Of a stretch of DNA of 64,000 nucleotides, positions 9,380 through 18,373 are shown piece by piece. Origin of the DNA: Helicobacter heilmannii (GTDB lineage: Bacteria > Campylobacterota > Campylobacteria > Campylobacterales > Helicobacteraceae); assembly GCF_001283065.1 (NCBI RefSeq), contig NZ_CDMK01000001.1:236244-300243 (forward strand). Direction: 5' to 3'. Made by a program: the position numbers and the translations under genes. The notes beneath the pieces were generated by a model. The model worked only from the letters and a program-made list of their open reading frames with translations, was not told the DNA's origin and did not search any database. Numbering within the stretch: position 1 is the first letter of the stretch; every line of letters starts with the position of its first letter.

Positions 9380-10529
9380 TTTGTTTATCTTAGTCGCCAT
9401 CACACCCCTGATTGTGATTGCCCCCTACACGAGCCGTGTGCTGAAAATGCCCGTGGCGGTGCTGGAGATCATTTTAGGCGCGTTGGGGGTTTACTTTGGG
9501 CTGTTAACACCCAATGAGAGTTTTAGTGCGCTGGCTGAGGTGGGGTTTTTGTTCTTGATGTTTTTATGCGGTATGGAGGTGGATTTGTATGTGTTCAAAC
9601 AAATGGAGCGCCCCCTACTGCAAAAAATCCTAAGTTATTTTGGCATGATCTATGCCTTAGCCAGCACCATCACCCTAAGCTGCCATCTGCCCGCTCTTTA
9701 CATCATTGCCCTACCCATTGTGAGCTTGGGGATGATCATGACTTTAGTGCGCGACTATGGTAAGGACAAGCCGTGGCTCTCTTTGGTGCTGAAAGTGGGG
9801 GTGCTAGGCGAACTTACTAGCATCATTTTACTGGTGGTTGTGGATGGAATTTACTTGCACGGACTTGGGGCAGATCTAGCAAAGGCTTTGGGGATTTTAC
9901 TCGCTTTCTTGCTTATCACGGCGCGTCTAGTGCGTACCTTCAGGGTCTTGTTTTGGTGGTTTCCAAGACTAAAAGCCTTCATCATGCCAAGCAACGAGGC
10001 GAATCAAGACATGCGTTTTGCGCTCATGCTCTTTTTTCTTTTGGTGGGGATTGTAGCGTGGCTGAAGCTAGAGCTGGTCCTAGGGGCATTTTTAGCCGGC
10101 ACGCTCATTTCGACCTTTTTCCCCCACAAGCATGAACTCTTTGACAAGCTCAACGACATCGGCTTTGGTTTTTTTGTACCTTTATTTTTTATCCATGTCG
10201 GCTCGACCTTGGATCTGCGCTTGATCTTGGTGCATCCCGAATTCATCACCCACGCCATCCTAGTCGTTGCGGGCATGGCAAGTTTGCACCTTATAAGTAG
10301 CTTCATCGTGTTTAAAGGAGAGCTAAAAAGCGTAAAAAACACCGCTATGTTTGCCATGAGCGCATCCATGCCCTTAACCTTCTTGGTTACTACGGCGAGC
10401 GTAGGACTAAGAGTAGGAGCAATTAACGAAGAGACCTACTACGCGTTTTTGTTAGCGGCGGTGATCGAGGGGATGCTCTTCACCACCTCGATCAAGGCCT
10501 TGCAAAAACCCCCCGTTAAAAGAAACTAG
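9372..10529 (+). CDS. CPA2-family monovalent cation/proton antiporter
   Basis: A 385-residue membrane protein with about eleven to twelve hydrophobic segments and only short charged loops. It is the membrane domain of the KefB/NapA-type CPA2 family and lacks the C-terminal nucleotide-binding (TrkA-N) domain that true KefB proteins carry. Features include FLFLMFLCGMEVDL near residue 57 and the gating segment LGAFLAGTLIS. It could exchange Na+ or K+ for H+, and the sequence does not settle which. It overlaps purN by 8 bases and runs convergently into the outer membrane protein gene with a 4-base overlap. Confidence 0.85.
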   Translation: MHDLFILVAITPLIVIAPYTSRVLKMPVAVLEIILGALGVYFGLLTPNESFSALAEVGFLFLMFLCGMEVDLYVFKQMERPLLQKILSYFGMIYALASTITLSCHLPALYIIALPIVSLGMIMTLVRDYGKDKPWLSLVLKVGVLGELTSIILLVVVDGIYLHGLGADLAKALGILLAFLLITARLVRTFRVLFWWFPRLKAFIMPSNEANQDMRFALMLFFLLVGIVAWLKLELVLGAFLAGTLISTFFPHKHELFDKLNDIGFGFFVPLFFIHVGSTLDLRLILVHPEFITHAILVVAGMASLHLISSFIVFKGELKSVKNTAMFAMSASMPLTFLVTTASVGLRVGAINEETYYAFLLAAVIEGMLFTTSIKALQKPPVKRN

Positions 10530-11311
10530 AAGGTGTAAAGGTAGCGCACATACACGGAGTAATCGCGCTTCAAGCTGTAGTAATACCCATTGGTATTTGC
10601 GCTCTTAGAGGGGAAGAAGGGGTTGACCAACATGGGGATTTTCACACCCAACTCTAGCCCATTGTGTTTGTAGATGTTGGTCCTAAAGCCGAAGTTCAAC
10701 CACACATTGAAGTTGCCATGGTGGGGTAAACCAGAAAGGTTGGCACTGGGGTCCTTAGCCAAAATGGCATCCTTCCAAGCATGCAAGGTGGCGGCGTTGA
10801 CCTGCCACGCGTTTCCACCGATAGCAAAGCCTCCGAACACACCCACATTGACATTTTTGCGGTCAATGAAGTTGCCCATAATGTCCGCACCGATCCCGTA
10901 GGCGACCATACTCAAGCGGACATTTTGGTTATAACCCACAAGGCTGTACTGAGGACCTAGGTCGCTAAAACCATAGTCTAAAAAGCCATAGTAGCGCACA
11001 CCCAACCATTTGGTTCTAGCATGGGGAAGCTTAAAGAAGAACTTTTGCCCGATCAAAACTCCAAAACCGTTCATCGCCGCTTGGCCGTATTTGGCATGCC
11101 AGCTGATGTTTGTGCCTTGCCAGTTCTTATAATCGGGACCTGTACCGGGAGGGTAGCTCATCCCATCTATGGTTTGGTTGTAAACATTGGTGTTCATCCT
11201 CCCTTGCCCGATCTGGTAACCTGCCCCGACAAAAACCCCATTCTCTTCGGCTGCTAAACTCCCCACCACCCCAAGGGCTAAGGGCACACCCAGTAGAAAC
11301 TTTCTCATCAT
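10526..11311 (-). CDS. Hop/Hor-type outer membrane protein
   Basis: A 261-residue protein with a signal peptide (MMRKFLLGVPLALGVVGSLAA). The mature protein starts ENGVFVGAGYQIGQG, which matches the Helicobacter Hop/Hor N-terminal pattern. The rest is alternating beta strands and ends VRYLYTF with a terminal Phe, the signal for BAM-dependent insertion. It is shorter than porins such as HopE and resembles Hor/Hof-sized members. Start is ATG at 11311 or the next codon, after AAAGGA. Substrate or adhesion role cannot be read from sequence. Confidence 0.88.
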   Translation of the reverse strand: MMRKFLLGVPLALGVVGSLAAEENGVFVGAGYQIGQGRMNTNVYNQTIDGMSYPPGTGPDYKNWQGTNISWHAKYGQAAMNGFGVLIGQKFFFKLPHARTKWLGVRYYGFLDYGFSDLGPQYSLVGYNQNVRLSMVAYGIGADIMGNFIDRKNVNVGVFGGFAIGGNAWQVNAATLHAWKDAILAKDPSANLSGLPHHGNFNVWLNFGFRTNIYKHNGLELGVKIPMLVNPFFPSKSANTNGYYYSLKRDYSVYVRYLYTF

Positions 11312-11424
11312 AATCCTTTAAAGTTCATCATAAATAGTGAAAATAGACCGCAATCATAGCATGTTTCATCTCATAAAACAAGAAATTTATATTTTTTTAT
11401 TGCACGCCCCTCCTAGAATTTAAG

Positions 11425-11430
11425 TATAAT
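11425..11430 (+). promoter_or_regulatory. -10 box of uvrA
   Basis: TATAAT, 31 bases before the TTG start of uvrA, in an AT-rich stretch between divergent genes. The implied leader is about 25 bases. Confidence 0.6.
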
Positions 11431-11461
11431 AGCCCGCTATCTTACCAAAAAAGAGTTATAT

Positions 11462-14254
11462 TTGCCAGACAGCATTAAAATCTACGGGGCCAAAGAGAAC
11501 AATTTAAAAAATATTAACCTAGAAATCCCCAAAAACCAATTCATCGTTTTCACAGGACTTAGCGGTTCGGGCAAGTCCACGCTCGCCTTCGACACGCTCT
11601 ATGCCGAGGGGCAACGGCGCTATTTAGAGTCGCTCTCCAGCTACGCCAGACAATTCTTAGACAAGGTGGGTAAACCGGCGGTGGATAAAATCGAGGGGCT
11701 GATCCCCGCCATCGCGATCGATCAAAAAACAACTTCCAAAAACCCCCGCTCCACGGTGGGTACGACCACAGAGATTTACGACTATCTGCGCCTGCTATTT
11801 GCCCGCGTGGGGCGGCAACACTGCCACCTGTGTGGCGCACCCATCGCCTCCATGCAGCCTAGCGACATCATTGCCCAAGTCTTGCAAGAGTGCGCAGGGT
11901 GTAAGGTGTTGATCCTAGCCCCCCTCGTAGATAACAAAAAAGGGCATTTCAACGACATTTTGCAGGGCTTGCGCCAAAAGGGCTTTGTGCGTGCGCAAAT
12001 TGACGGGGTTTTAACCCGCCTTGATGAGCCTTTGGAGTTGGCTAAGAATAAAAAACATAGCATTAAAGTCGTGGCTGACCGGCTTGAAGTGAGTGCACAA
12101 AACCAAGCAAGGCTTGCCAGTGCGCTAGAGCGGGCACTCTCTGAAGGCTATGGGCGGGTGGAGGTGTTGGACTTAGACACGAACCAAATCCGCCACTACA
12201 GCGAACATTTGGCCTGCTTTGCTTGTAAAGTAAGCTTTGAGCCTTTAGAGCCCGTGAGTTTTTCGTTTAACTCGCCTAAGGGAGCGTGCCCTGAGTGTGC
12301 GGGGCTTGGGGCAAAAGTGAGTTTAGATGCCCAAAAAATCTTAGACCCCAATGCGCCCACCAACCACATTAAAAAGGCGTTTTTTTGGAATCATAACTAT
12401 TACAGCGCGCTCTTTGACGGCTTTTGTGTGGCCCATCAGATCGACCCCAATGTGTGCTTTAAGGATTTGAGTACGCTCCAGCAAGAGGCGTTATTGTATG
12501 GTAATGGGACAGAAATCAGCTTTTCATGGCGTAAGAGTGATTTAAAACGCCCTTGGAGTGGAGTGATCCAAATCGCCTACGATATTTTTAAAGACACACG
12601 CGATCTCAACCAATATATGAGTGAAAAGCCATGCCCGAGTTGCAAGGGCCAGCGCCTCAACCCAAAATCCTTAGCGGTGCAAGTGGCCGGGCTTAGCATT
12701 TCCAATTTGATTGACATGCCCATAAGTGCCGTGTACGCTTTTTTCCAAGACCCTAAGCACTTTGCCTATTTAAGCCCCCAAGAGCAGTACATCGCCGCCC
12801 CGATTTTAAAAGAAATCAGCGAGAGGCTGTTTTTCTTGGTGGATGTGGGCTTGGGCTATCTCACTTTGGGGCGGGATGCGAGGACTTTAAGCGGGGGCGA
12901 AAGTCAGCGCATAAGAATTGCTAGCCAAATTGGTAGCGGGCTTACTGGGGTGTTGTATGTGCTCGATGAGCCCAGCATTGGATTACACGAGCGCGACACG
13001 GCCAAACTCATAAGAACCCTCAAGAATTTACAACAAAAGGGCAACACCTTGATCGTGGTCGAGCACGATAAAGAGACGATCAAACAAGCTGATTTCATCG
13101 TGGATATTGGCCCCAAGGCAGGCAAGCACGGGGGGCAGGTTGTTTTTAGCGGCAGCATAGACAAGCTCTTGCAAAGCAAACACCCCACGGCTTTATATCT
13201 ACAAGGGCTAAAGAACATCACAAGGGACAAATACCCCCCGCCTAAAAGCCCGCCTTGTTTGCACTTAAAGGGCGTTTCTATCCACAACATTAAAAACTTG
13301 CAGGTGAAAATCCCGCTCAAACAATTTGTGTGTGTTACAGGGGTGAGCGGGAGCGGAAAAAGCTCTCTCATTTTACAAACCCTGTTGCCCATCGCCCAAG
13401 AGAAGCTAAACCACGCCAAAAAGAGCGGGGGCGGGGTGGGGGTGGTGCAGGGCTTGGAGCATTTGGATAAGGTGATTTATTTAGACCAAGCCCCCATAGG
13501 CAAGACACCAAGGAGCAACCCCGCCACCTACACGGGCGTGATGGACGACATTCGAGAGTTGTTCGCCCAAAGCAAGGATGCGAAGGTGCTCGGATACAGC
13601 GCGAGCCGCTTTAGCTTCAATGTGCGGGGGGGCAGATGTGAGAAGTGCCATGGGGAGGGGGAGATTAAAATTGAAATGCACTTTTTGCCCGATGTGCTGG
13701 TGCAGTGTGGCAGCTGCAAGGGCAGCAAGTACAACGAGCAGACTTTGGCAGTGAAAATCAAGGGCAAATCCATTGCCGATGTGCTGCACATGAGCGTGGA
13801 GGAGGCGTTGGAGTTTTTCTCTAAAATCCCTAAAATCGCCACCAAATTGCAGACTTTAAGTGCCGTGGGGCTGGGCTACATCACGCTCGGGCAAAACGCC
13901 ACGACTTTAAGCGGGGGGGAGGCGCAGCGCATTAAACTCGCCAAGGAGCTTGGCCGCAAAGACACAGGCAAGACTTTATATATTTTAGATGAGCCCACCA
14001 CGGGGCTGCACTTTGAAGACATCCAGCTTTTGCTCAATGTCTTGCATTCGTTGGTGGTGCTCGGCAATTCCATGATTGTGATCGAACATAATTTAGACAT
14101 CATCAAAAACGCGGATTATGTCATCGACATGGGGCCTGAGGGGGGCAGCGGCGGGGGGCAGGTGGTCGCGGTTGGCAGCCCCTCCACTTTAGCCAAGAAC
14201 CACGCCAAGACGGGCAGTTGCACGGGCAAATACCTCGCCCTAGAGTTGGGGTAA
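11462..14254 (+). CDS. uvrA: UvrABC excinuclease subunit A
   Basis: DNA damage sensor of excision repair, 930 residues, full length. It has two ABC ATPase modules: Walker A GLSGSGKST near residue 33 and GVSGSGKSS in the second half, with signatures TLSGGESQR and TLSGGEAQR. Zinc-binding cysteine pairs occur in the ATP-domain insert (CxxC near residues 120, 252 and 277) and in CEKCHGEG followed by QCGSCKG. The start is TTG at 11462 after AAGAG. No upstream ATG fits and the sequence PDSIKIYGAKENNLKN begins the family homology at once. It stands alone with its own -10 box. Confidence 0.97.
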   Translation: MPDSIKIYGAKENNLKNINLEIPKNQFIVFTGLSGSGKSTLAFDTLYAEGQRRYLESLSSYARQFLDKVGKPAVDKIEGLIPAIAIDQKTTSKNPRSTVGTTTEIYDYLRLLFARVGRQHCHLCGAPIASMQPSDIIAQVLQECAGCKVLILAPLVDNKKGHFNDILQGLRQKGFVRAQIDGVLTRLDEPLELAKNKKHSIKVVADRLEVSAQNQARLASALERALSEGYGRVEVLDLDTNQIRHYSEHLACFACKVSFEPLEPVSFSFNSPKGACPECAGLGAKVSLDAQKILDPNAPTNHIKKAFFWNHNYYSALFDGFCVAHQIDPNVCFKDLSTLQQEALLYGNGTEISFSWRKSDLKRPWSGVIQIAYDIFKDTRDLNQYMSEKPCPSCKGQRLNPKSLAVQVAGLSISNLIDMPISAVYAFFQDPKHFAYLSPQEQYIAAPILKEISERLFFLVDVGLGYLTLGRDARTLSGGESQRIRIASQIGSGLTGVLYVLDEPSIGLHERDTAKLIRTLKNLQQKGNTLIVVEHDKETIKQADFIVDIGPKAGKHGGQVVFSGSIDKLLQSKHPTALYLQGLKNITRDKYPPPKSPPCLHLKGVSIHNIKNLQVKIPLKQFVCVTGVSGSGKSSLILQTLLPIAQEKLNHAKKSGGGVGVVQGLEHLDKVIYLDQAPIGKTPRSNPATYTGVMDDIRELFAQSKDAKVLGYSASRFSFNVRGGRCEKCHGEGEIKIEMHFLPDVLVQCGSCKGSKYNEQTLAVKIKGKSIADVLHMSVEEALEFFSKIPKIATKLQTLSAVGLGYITLGQNATTLSGGEAQRIKLAKELGRKDTGKTLYILDEPTTGLHFEDIQLLLNVLHSLVVLGNSMIVIEHNLDIIKNADYVIDMGPEGGSGGGQVVAVGSPSTLAKNHAKTGSCTGKYLALELG

Positions 14255-14348
14255 TCTTTAGCCTGTGGATTTTATGCTAGATTTGATAAACTTGAAACTC
14301 CTCTTAGAGGGACTTTAAGCACATATGTGGATGGATAAAATTTTTATT

Positions 14349-14378
14349 TACCAAAGTAAACAAAAGTTTTGGTATAGT
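14349..14378 (+). promoter_or_regulatory. Promoter with overlapping inverted repeat before the Ser/Asn-rich gene
   Basis: An extended -10 (TGG then TATAGT, 14370-14378) would start transcription near 14385. TACCAAA (14349-14355) and TTTGGTA (14368-14374) form a perfect 7-bp inverted repeat separated by 12 bases. Its right arm runs into the -10 box, the position of a repressor operator. No known Helicobacter regulator site (Fur, NikR, HrcA) matches clearly. Confidence 0.45.
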
Positions 14379-14397
14379 CTGCGACATGAAAGCCAAG

Positions 14398-14419
14398 GGG
14401 CTAGGCGAGGGTCTAGCCC
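14398..14419 (+). other. Leader hairpin of the Ser/Asn-rich gene
   Basis: GGGCTAG (14398-14404) pairs perfectly with CTAGCCC (14413-14419) around an 8-base GC-rich loop, in the 5' leader 35 bases before the start codon. It may protect the mRNA or control its translation. Confidence 0.4.
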
Positions 14420-14453
14420 TAGAGAGTTTTCAAATTTACGGAAGGAGAGTGTT

Positions 14454-14579
14454 ATGAGCAGCAACAGTAGCAACAGCAGCAACAGCAGGAACAGCAGCAA
14501 CAGCAATAACAGCAACAGCAGCAACCGCAACAATAGTAATAACAGCAACAATAGCAACAATAGCAACAACCAAGACTAA
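14454..14579 (+). CDS. 41-residue Ser/Asn-repeat microprotein
   Basis: Unrecognised gene. The frame is open from 14325, but ATG at 14454 is the start, because GGAAGGAG (14440-14447) precedes it at ideal spacing. The product is MSSNSSNSSNSR followed by further SSN, SNN and NNS units and ends NNQD. Apart from Met, two Arg, Gln and Asp it is only Ser and Asn. Codons are AGC/AGT and AAC/AAT in a near-trinucleotide repeat, so copy changes would alter length without shifting frame. There is no hydrophobic segment or signal peptide. It has its own promoter with a dyad, a leader hairpin and a GC-rich 3' hairpin, like H. pylori metal-binding microproteins such as Hpn. It lacks their His and Cys, so metal binding is not supported. 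Low complexity makes chance a possible alternative. Confidence 0.6.
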   Translation: MSSNSSNSSNSRNSSNSNNSNSSNRNNSNNSNNSNNSNNQD

Positions 14580-14591
14580 GTTGTTCTTGCG

Positions 14592-14614
14592 CCTCTCCCC
14601 TTACGGGGGAGGGG
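14592..14614 (+). terminator. GC-rich 3' hairpin after the Ser/Asn-rich gene
   Basis: CCTCTCCCC (14592-14600) pairs with GGGGAGGGG (14606-14614), a 9-bp stem with one G-U pair and a 5-base loop, 13 bases after the stop codon. No U-run follows, so it may act as a terminator of the non-canonical kind or as a 3' stabiliser. Confidence 0.5.
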
Positions 14615-15180
14615 AGATTCCAACCTCTTAGAGTTTTTATCGAATGTCTAGGAAGGTTAGGGTCATCGGAGGTCCAAATTTCGAAGAATTTGACCGTAAT
14701 CTAAACGCCAGTTTTTTTTGTGAGCGTCTGTGTTTTTAATAAAGTGCAGGGTTTTTAAAAATTTTAGTTAACTATGAAAACAAATTCCCTCTACGACTAA
14801 AGAACTAAGACAAGCTTTTAAACGCTCATGCTCAGCAAAAGCACAAGTCCCTGTCACCCTGCTAAACCCCCAAAAAACCTAAGTCCGAGAGGTCTAAAGC
14901 AAGTTCAGCACTAGCATTTTGACACACTCCCCATAACTAAAGTTAGGGGATTCTAACTTGAGTGGAGATCGCGGCTTCAAGCCAGCTTCATTTGGAGTCT
15001 TATTTCCCTATTTAAAAGGTTAATGTCTCAACCCCAAGGGTATACCCCTTAATTGCAAAACGGATCAATGCTAGCCTTAATCCATCTAGCCAAAGCTAGG
15101 GGCTTTAGGGCGCGAGTGGCAACCAAAGTGTTGATCTTGCGCCCTTTGGTATGAATGGAGAGCCTATAAAGGTGAGCGGC
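14615..15180. other. Non-coding gap carrying IS200/IS605 end remnants
   Basis: There is no gene here. ACACTCCCC..ATAACTAAAGTTAGGGGATTC at about 14923-14953 forms the TAACT/AGTTA plus CCCC/GGGG hairpin typical of IS200/IS605-family ends. GATCGCGGCTTCAAGC at 14968-14983 recurs exactly at 44468-44483. CCTTAATCCATCTAGC at 15075-15090 recurs exactly at 49988-50003 and, inverted with two changes, at 63762-63777 in front of a tnpB fragment. Both ends of a deleted element appear to remain without any transposase. Confidence 0.55.
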
Positions 15181-16563
15181 TTACAAGCCAAGTAGGCCTA
15201 ACACCGCTTGTTTGTAGCGTTGCGCACTCTTTTCATTCTTGCCCTCAAAGCGCGTTACAAGCGTGGGGGTGGTGTTGCTCGCCCTAACAAGCGCAAAGCC
15301 GTCTTTAAAAACCACCCGAACCCCGTCAATGTCGATCAAATCCACGATGGGGGGGAAGTGGGGCGGTAATTGCCTCTTTAAACTCACTTTGAGTTTGTCA
15401 ATGATTTTAAACTTCTCCTCTTCTTTGACGGCGATTTTTTCTTCAGGGGTTTTGTAGGAGTAGGGCAGGGTTTTTAAACTCGCCTCTAGGGCTATGGGGG
15501 TTTGCTCCAAAAATAACTCTAAGAGGCGCAAGCAGGCGTAAAGCGCGTCGTCATAACCAAAATAGCGGTCGTTGAAGAACAAATGCCCGCTCATCTCAGC
15601 AGCAAAGTGGGCGTTTGTTTCCTTGAGCTTGACTTTTAAATTGCTGTGCCCCGTTTTATACATAATAGCCTGTCCGATTGTATTAATGGCATTGTACATG
15701 ACCTGCGAACATTTAACCTCGCCAATTACCAAAGGCTTAATACCCTTTTTAGCTAGGTTTTTGGCAAATAAAATCGCTAATTCATCGCCCGCATAGATAT
15801 GATCAGGGGTCAACAACGCCACCCGATCCGCATCTCCGTCAAAGGCAATACCAATGGGGATTTGGTGCACTTGCATGTGTACTTGCAGGTCTTTTAAATT
15901 CTTCGCCTCGCTAGGGTCGGGGTGGTGATTGGGGAAAGTCCCATCAGGGTTAGGATATAGGCTGTCAAACTTAATGTTGAGTGCCCTTAGCACGGGCTCT
16001 AAACCGATTGCTCCCACTCCATTGCCAAAATCCAGCGCAATTTTATAGGGGAAATCTTTTAAATGGGCGAAGGCGTGGGTTAAATAGGCGTGGTAGGCCT
16101 CTTTAGCGTTCAGGGGGTGGGCGGGGGTGCTCTTGGGGGTAAAAGGCGTGGGGGCGTTTAGCATGGTGTCTTTTAGCTCTTGGATCGCCTGCCCGTAAAA
16201 GGGCTTTTGGTCTATGGTGATTTTAAAGCCATTGTACTCGGGGGGGTTGTGTGAGCCGGTGATCATGATCGAGTGGGGGGTGTGGGTGTTCTTAATGGCA
16301 TTGAAGGTGGCAAAGTAAGCCACAGGAGTGGGGATAAGCCCCATGTCATAGACTTCGACAAAATTTTCAAGCCCGCTTTTAAGCCACGCAAATAAATTAG
16401 GCGAGTGGGTGCGGGCATCGTAGCCTAAAGCCACTTTAGGACAGGTTTTTGCCATGATTTTGCCCAGCTCTAGCCCAATTTGGCGCACGCAAGGCTCGTT
16501 TAAGTTCTTGTTGAAAATCCCTCTAATGTCATATTCCCTAAAAATGCTCGGATCTAAGTGCAT
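15181..16563 (-). CDS. algC: Phosphomannomutase/phosphoglucomutase (AlgC type)
   Basis: Interconverts hexose 1- and 6-phosphates and supplies GDP-mannose and UDP-glucose for lipopolysaccharide. The open frame runs up to 16698, but the family homology begins MHLDPSIFREYDIRG at the ATG at 16563 (after GAGGATA). The extra upstream 45 codons overlap cfa and are rejected. The 460-residue product carries the phosphoserine loop TGSHNPPEYNGFK, the metal loop FDGDADRVAL, the sugar loop AEMSGHLFF and the phosphate-binding RASNTTPTLV. It follows cfa after 8 bases, so co-transcription is likely. Whether mannose or glucose is preferred cannot be read. Confidence 0.93.
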   Translation of the reverse strand: MHLDPSIFREYDIRGIFNKNLNEPCVRQIGLELGKIMAKTCPKVALGYDARTHSPNLFAWLKSGLENFVEVYDMGLIPTPVAYFATFNAIKNTHTPHSIMITGSHNPPEYNGFKITIDQKPFYGQAIQELKDTMLNAPTPFTPKSTPAHPLNAKEAYHAYLTHAFAHLKDFPYKIALDFGNGVGAIGLEPVLRALNIKFDSLYPNPDGTFPNHHPDPSEAKNLKDLQVHMQVHQIPIGIAFDGDADRVALLTPDHIYAGDELAILFAKNLAKKGIKPLVIGEVKCSQVMYNAINTIGQAIMYKTGHSNLKVKLKETNAHFAAEMSGHLFFNDRYFGYDDALYACLRLLELFLEQTPIALEASLKTLPYSYKTPEEKIAVKEEEKFKIIDKLKVSLKRQLPPHFPPIVDLIDIDGVRVVFKDGFALVRASNTTPTLVTRFEGKNEKSAQRYKQAVLGLLGL

Positions 16564-16571
16564 GGCTATCC

Positions 16572-17738
16572 TCACTCGTAAATGTAGGCGTGGGTCCAAG
16601 GGATGGTGTTGTCCACGCTGTTGGTTAAGAGCAGTTGGTAGAGATCCACACTGCCCACACGAAAGGCGGAAGCGCAACTGTTTAAATAAAGCGACCACAT
16701 GCGGATAAAGCGGGCATCGTACATTTGGGAGATTTGCTCTTGTTTGCTACAGAAGTTTTTATACCACAAGTCTAGGGTTTTGGCGTAGTGCAGGCGCAAA
16801 CTCTCGCCAAGTACCAAATGAAAATCGCTCTCGCTTGCGATAGAAATCACCTCACGCAAGGAGGGCAGATAGCCCCCGGGGAAGATATATTTATCGATCC
16901 ACGCATTGGTGGTGCCCTCAAAGCAACATAAAATGGAGTGCAACAAGAACATACCCCCCACTTTCAGCACTTCTTTGACTTTCTTAAAGTAAAAGGGTAG
17001 GTTTGCCTTGCCGACATGTTCGAACATGCCCACACTCACCACCTTATCAAAGCGGTAATGCAAGCCGTCCAAATCTTGGTAGTTCAACAACTTAATGCTA
17101 ACTCTATCATCTAGCCCCAAATCCTTCACTCTTTGGCTCGCCTGCTTAAACTGCTCTTCTGAAATGGTGATCCCCATCACTTCTACATTATACTCTTGCG
17201 CTGCTCTAATGGAGAGATAGCCCCACCCACAACCAATGTCAAGGAGTTTTTCGCCTGGTTTTAAGTCAAGCTTTTTTAGGGTGTGGTCGAGCTTTTGCAG
17301 TTGGGCTTGGTGCAGAGTGTCGCTCTCTTTTTTAAAGTAGGCACAAGAGTAGCTTAAGGTTTCATCCAGCCATAGGGAGTAAAAGTCGTTGCCTAAGTCA
17401 TAATGGCTTTGGATATTGGTTTTTTCTTTGTCAGGGGGTTGGAGGGGCGTGGCGTTGTCGTGTTTGTGTAGGTGTTCATAATTGGTCTGCAAATACAGCA
17501 CCCGCATCACCGCGTCCATCGAGCCCTCAATGTCGATCAGTCTGTCCATATAGGCTTCAGCAATGGTTAAGGACATGTCCTTTTTAATGTCGCTCATTTT
17601 TAGAGGGCGGTTGATTTTTATAGTGAATTGCGGTGTTTTGGTACCGTTTTGATAAACTTCCTTGTCCCAAAACACCACGCGGTAGTCCCCATTTTGCCAT
17701 TTTTTAAACATGGACTTGAGAAGAAATTTAGAGAGCAT
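16572..17738 (-). CDS. cfa: Cyclopropane-fatty-acyl-phospholipid synthase
   Basis: Adds a methylene bridge from SAM to unsaturated membrane acyl chains, which helps acid tolerance in gastric Helicobacter. A TTG at 17765 is possible, but the ATG at 17738 gives the family start MLSKFLLKSMFKKWQNGDY and 388 residues. The N-terminal lipid-binding part precedes a SAM methyltransferase fold with LLDIGCGWGYLSIRAAQ. Further family motifs are GITISEEQ, GMFEHVG and IFPGGYLPS. The latter region lines the active site that binds bicarbonate. First gene of a pair with algC. Confidence 0.95.
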   Translation of the reverse strand: MLSKFLLKSMFKKWQNGDYRVVFWDKEVYQNGTKTPQFTIKINRPLKMSDIKKDMSLTIAEAYMDRLIDIEGSMDAVMRVLYLQTNYEHLHKHDNATPLQPPDKEKTNIQSHYDLGNDFYSLWLDETLSYSCAYFKKESDTLHQAQLQKLDHTLKKLDLKPGEKLLDIGCGWGYLSIRAAQEYNVEVMGITISEEQFKQASQRVKDLGLDDRVSIKLLNYQDLDGLHYRFDKVVSVGMFEHVGKANLPFYFKKVKEVLKVGGMFLLHSILCCFEGTTNAWIDKYIFPGGYLPSLREVISIASESDFHLVLGESLRLHYAKTLDLWYKNFCSKQEQISQMYDARFIRMWSLYLNSCASAFRVGSVDLYQLLLTNSVDNTIPWTHAYIYE

Positions 17739-17874
17739 TTTTAAAACCTTATACCCGTACTTCAAGAAATCTGCTAAAGCACTAAAGCGTGTAAAGTCGC
17801 CATTTTAAACTAATTTCATTTAAAAATCCTTAGTGCTGAGGAGGGCTAAAAGTTTGCATTAACTATTTTTAGGT

Positions 17875-17880
17875 TAGAAT
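17875..17880 (+). promoter_or_regulatory. -10 box of napA
   Basis: TAGAAT, 53 bases upstream of the napA ATG. A short hairpin ACCGG/CCGGT at about 17886-17904 follows in the leader, and AAAGGGAG is the ribosome site. Confidence 0.5.
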
Positions 17881-17932
17881 CAGCTACCGGTTTTTAGAGC
17901 CGGTCGGTAAAAAATTGTAAAAAAGGGAGTTT

Positions 17933-18373
17933 ATGAAGACAAAAACACTTGACTTGCTAAAACAGCTCCAAGCCGATAGCATCGTATTGTTCATGAAGTT
18001 ACACAATTTCCATTGGAATGTAAAAGGGCATGACTTCCATGTCGTGCATAAATTCACGCAAGCCGTGTATGAAGAGTTTGCCGACATGTTTGATGACTTG
18101 GCCGAAAGGGTGGTGCAATTAGGGCATGTCCCCGTCGTGACACTTGCTGAGGCATTAAAAGTTGCCCACATTAAGGAGGAGAGCAAGCACAGCTTCCACT
18201 CTAAAGAAATCTTTGAGGCAATTTTGCACGATTACGAGCATTTGGAAAAGCACTTTAGCCAACTCTCGGAGTTTGCTGATGAAGCGGGCGATAAGATTAC
18301 TGCCGCCTACGCCGATGAACAGCTCGCCAAATTGCAAAAATCTGTGTGGATGCTCAAGGCCAGCCTCGCCTAA
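17933..18373 (+). CDS. napA: Dps-family ferritin, neutrophil-activating protein
   Basis: A 146-residue mini-ferritin of the Dps family. It forms a 12-subunit shell that oxidises and stores iron and protects DNA. In H. pylori the homologue NapA also activates neutrophils. The dimer-interface ferroxidase ligands are visible: [16 protein letters not shown] supplies His and Asp, and [14 protein letters not shown] supplies the Asp/Glu pair. Strong leader with -10 box and AAAGGGAG. The stop overlaps the next start (TAATG), so it heads the run to hemC, as in H. pylori HP0243-HP0237. Confidence 0.96.
   Translation: MKTKTLDLLKQLQADSIVLFMKLHNFHWNVKGHDFHVVHKFTQAVYEEFADMFDDLAERVVQLGHVPVVTLAEALKVAHIKEESKHSFHSKEIFEAILHDYEHLEKHFSQLSEFADEAGDKITAAYADEQLAKLQKSVWMLKASLA

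Noticed and set aside
14348..14569. Antisense ORF of 73 codons, mostly Leu, opposite the Ser/Asn-rich gene
   Set aside because: It is the mirror of the AGC/AAC repeat, has no ribosome site or promoter, and ends in the leader of the real gene.
16564..16698. Extension of the phosphomannomutase frame by 45 codons
   Set aside because: It lies over the end of cfa and adds a Cys/Arg-rich stretch with no match to the family, whose sequence starts exactly at the ATG at 16563.
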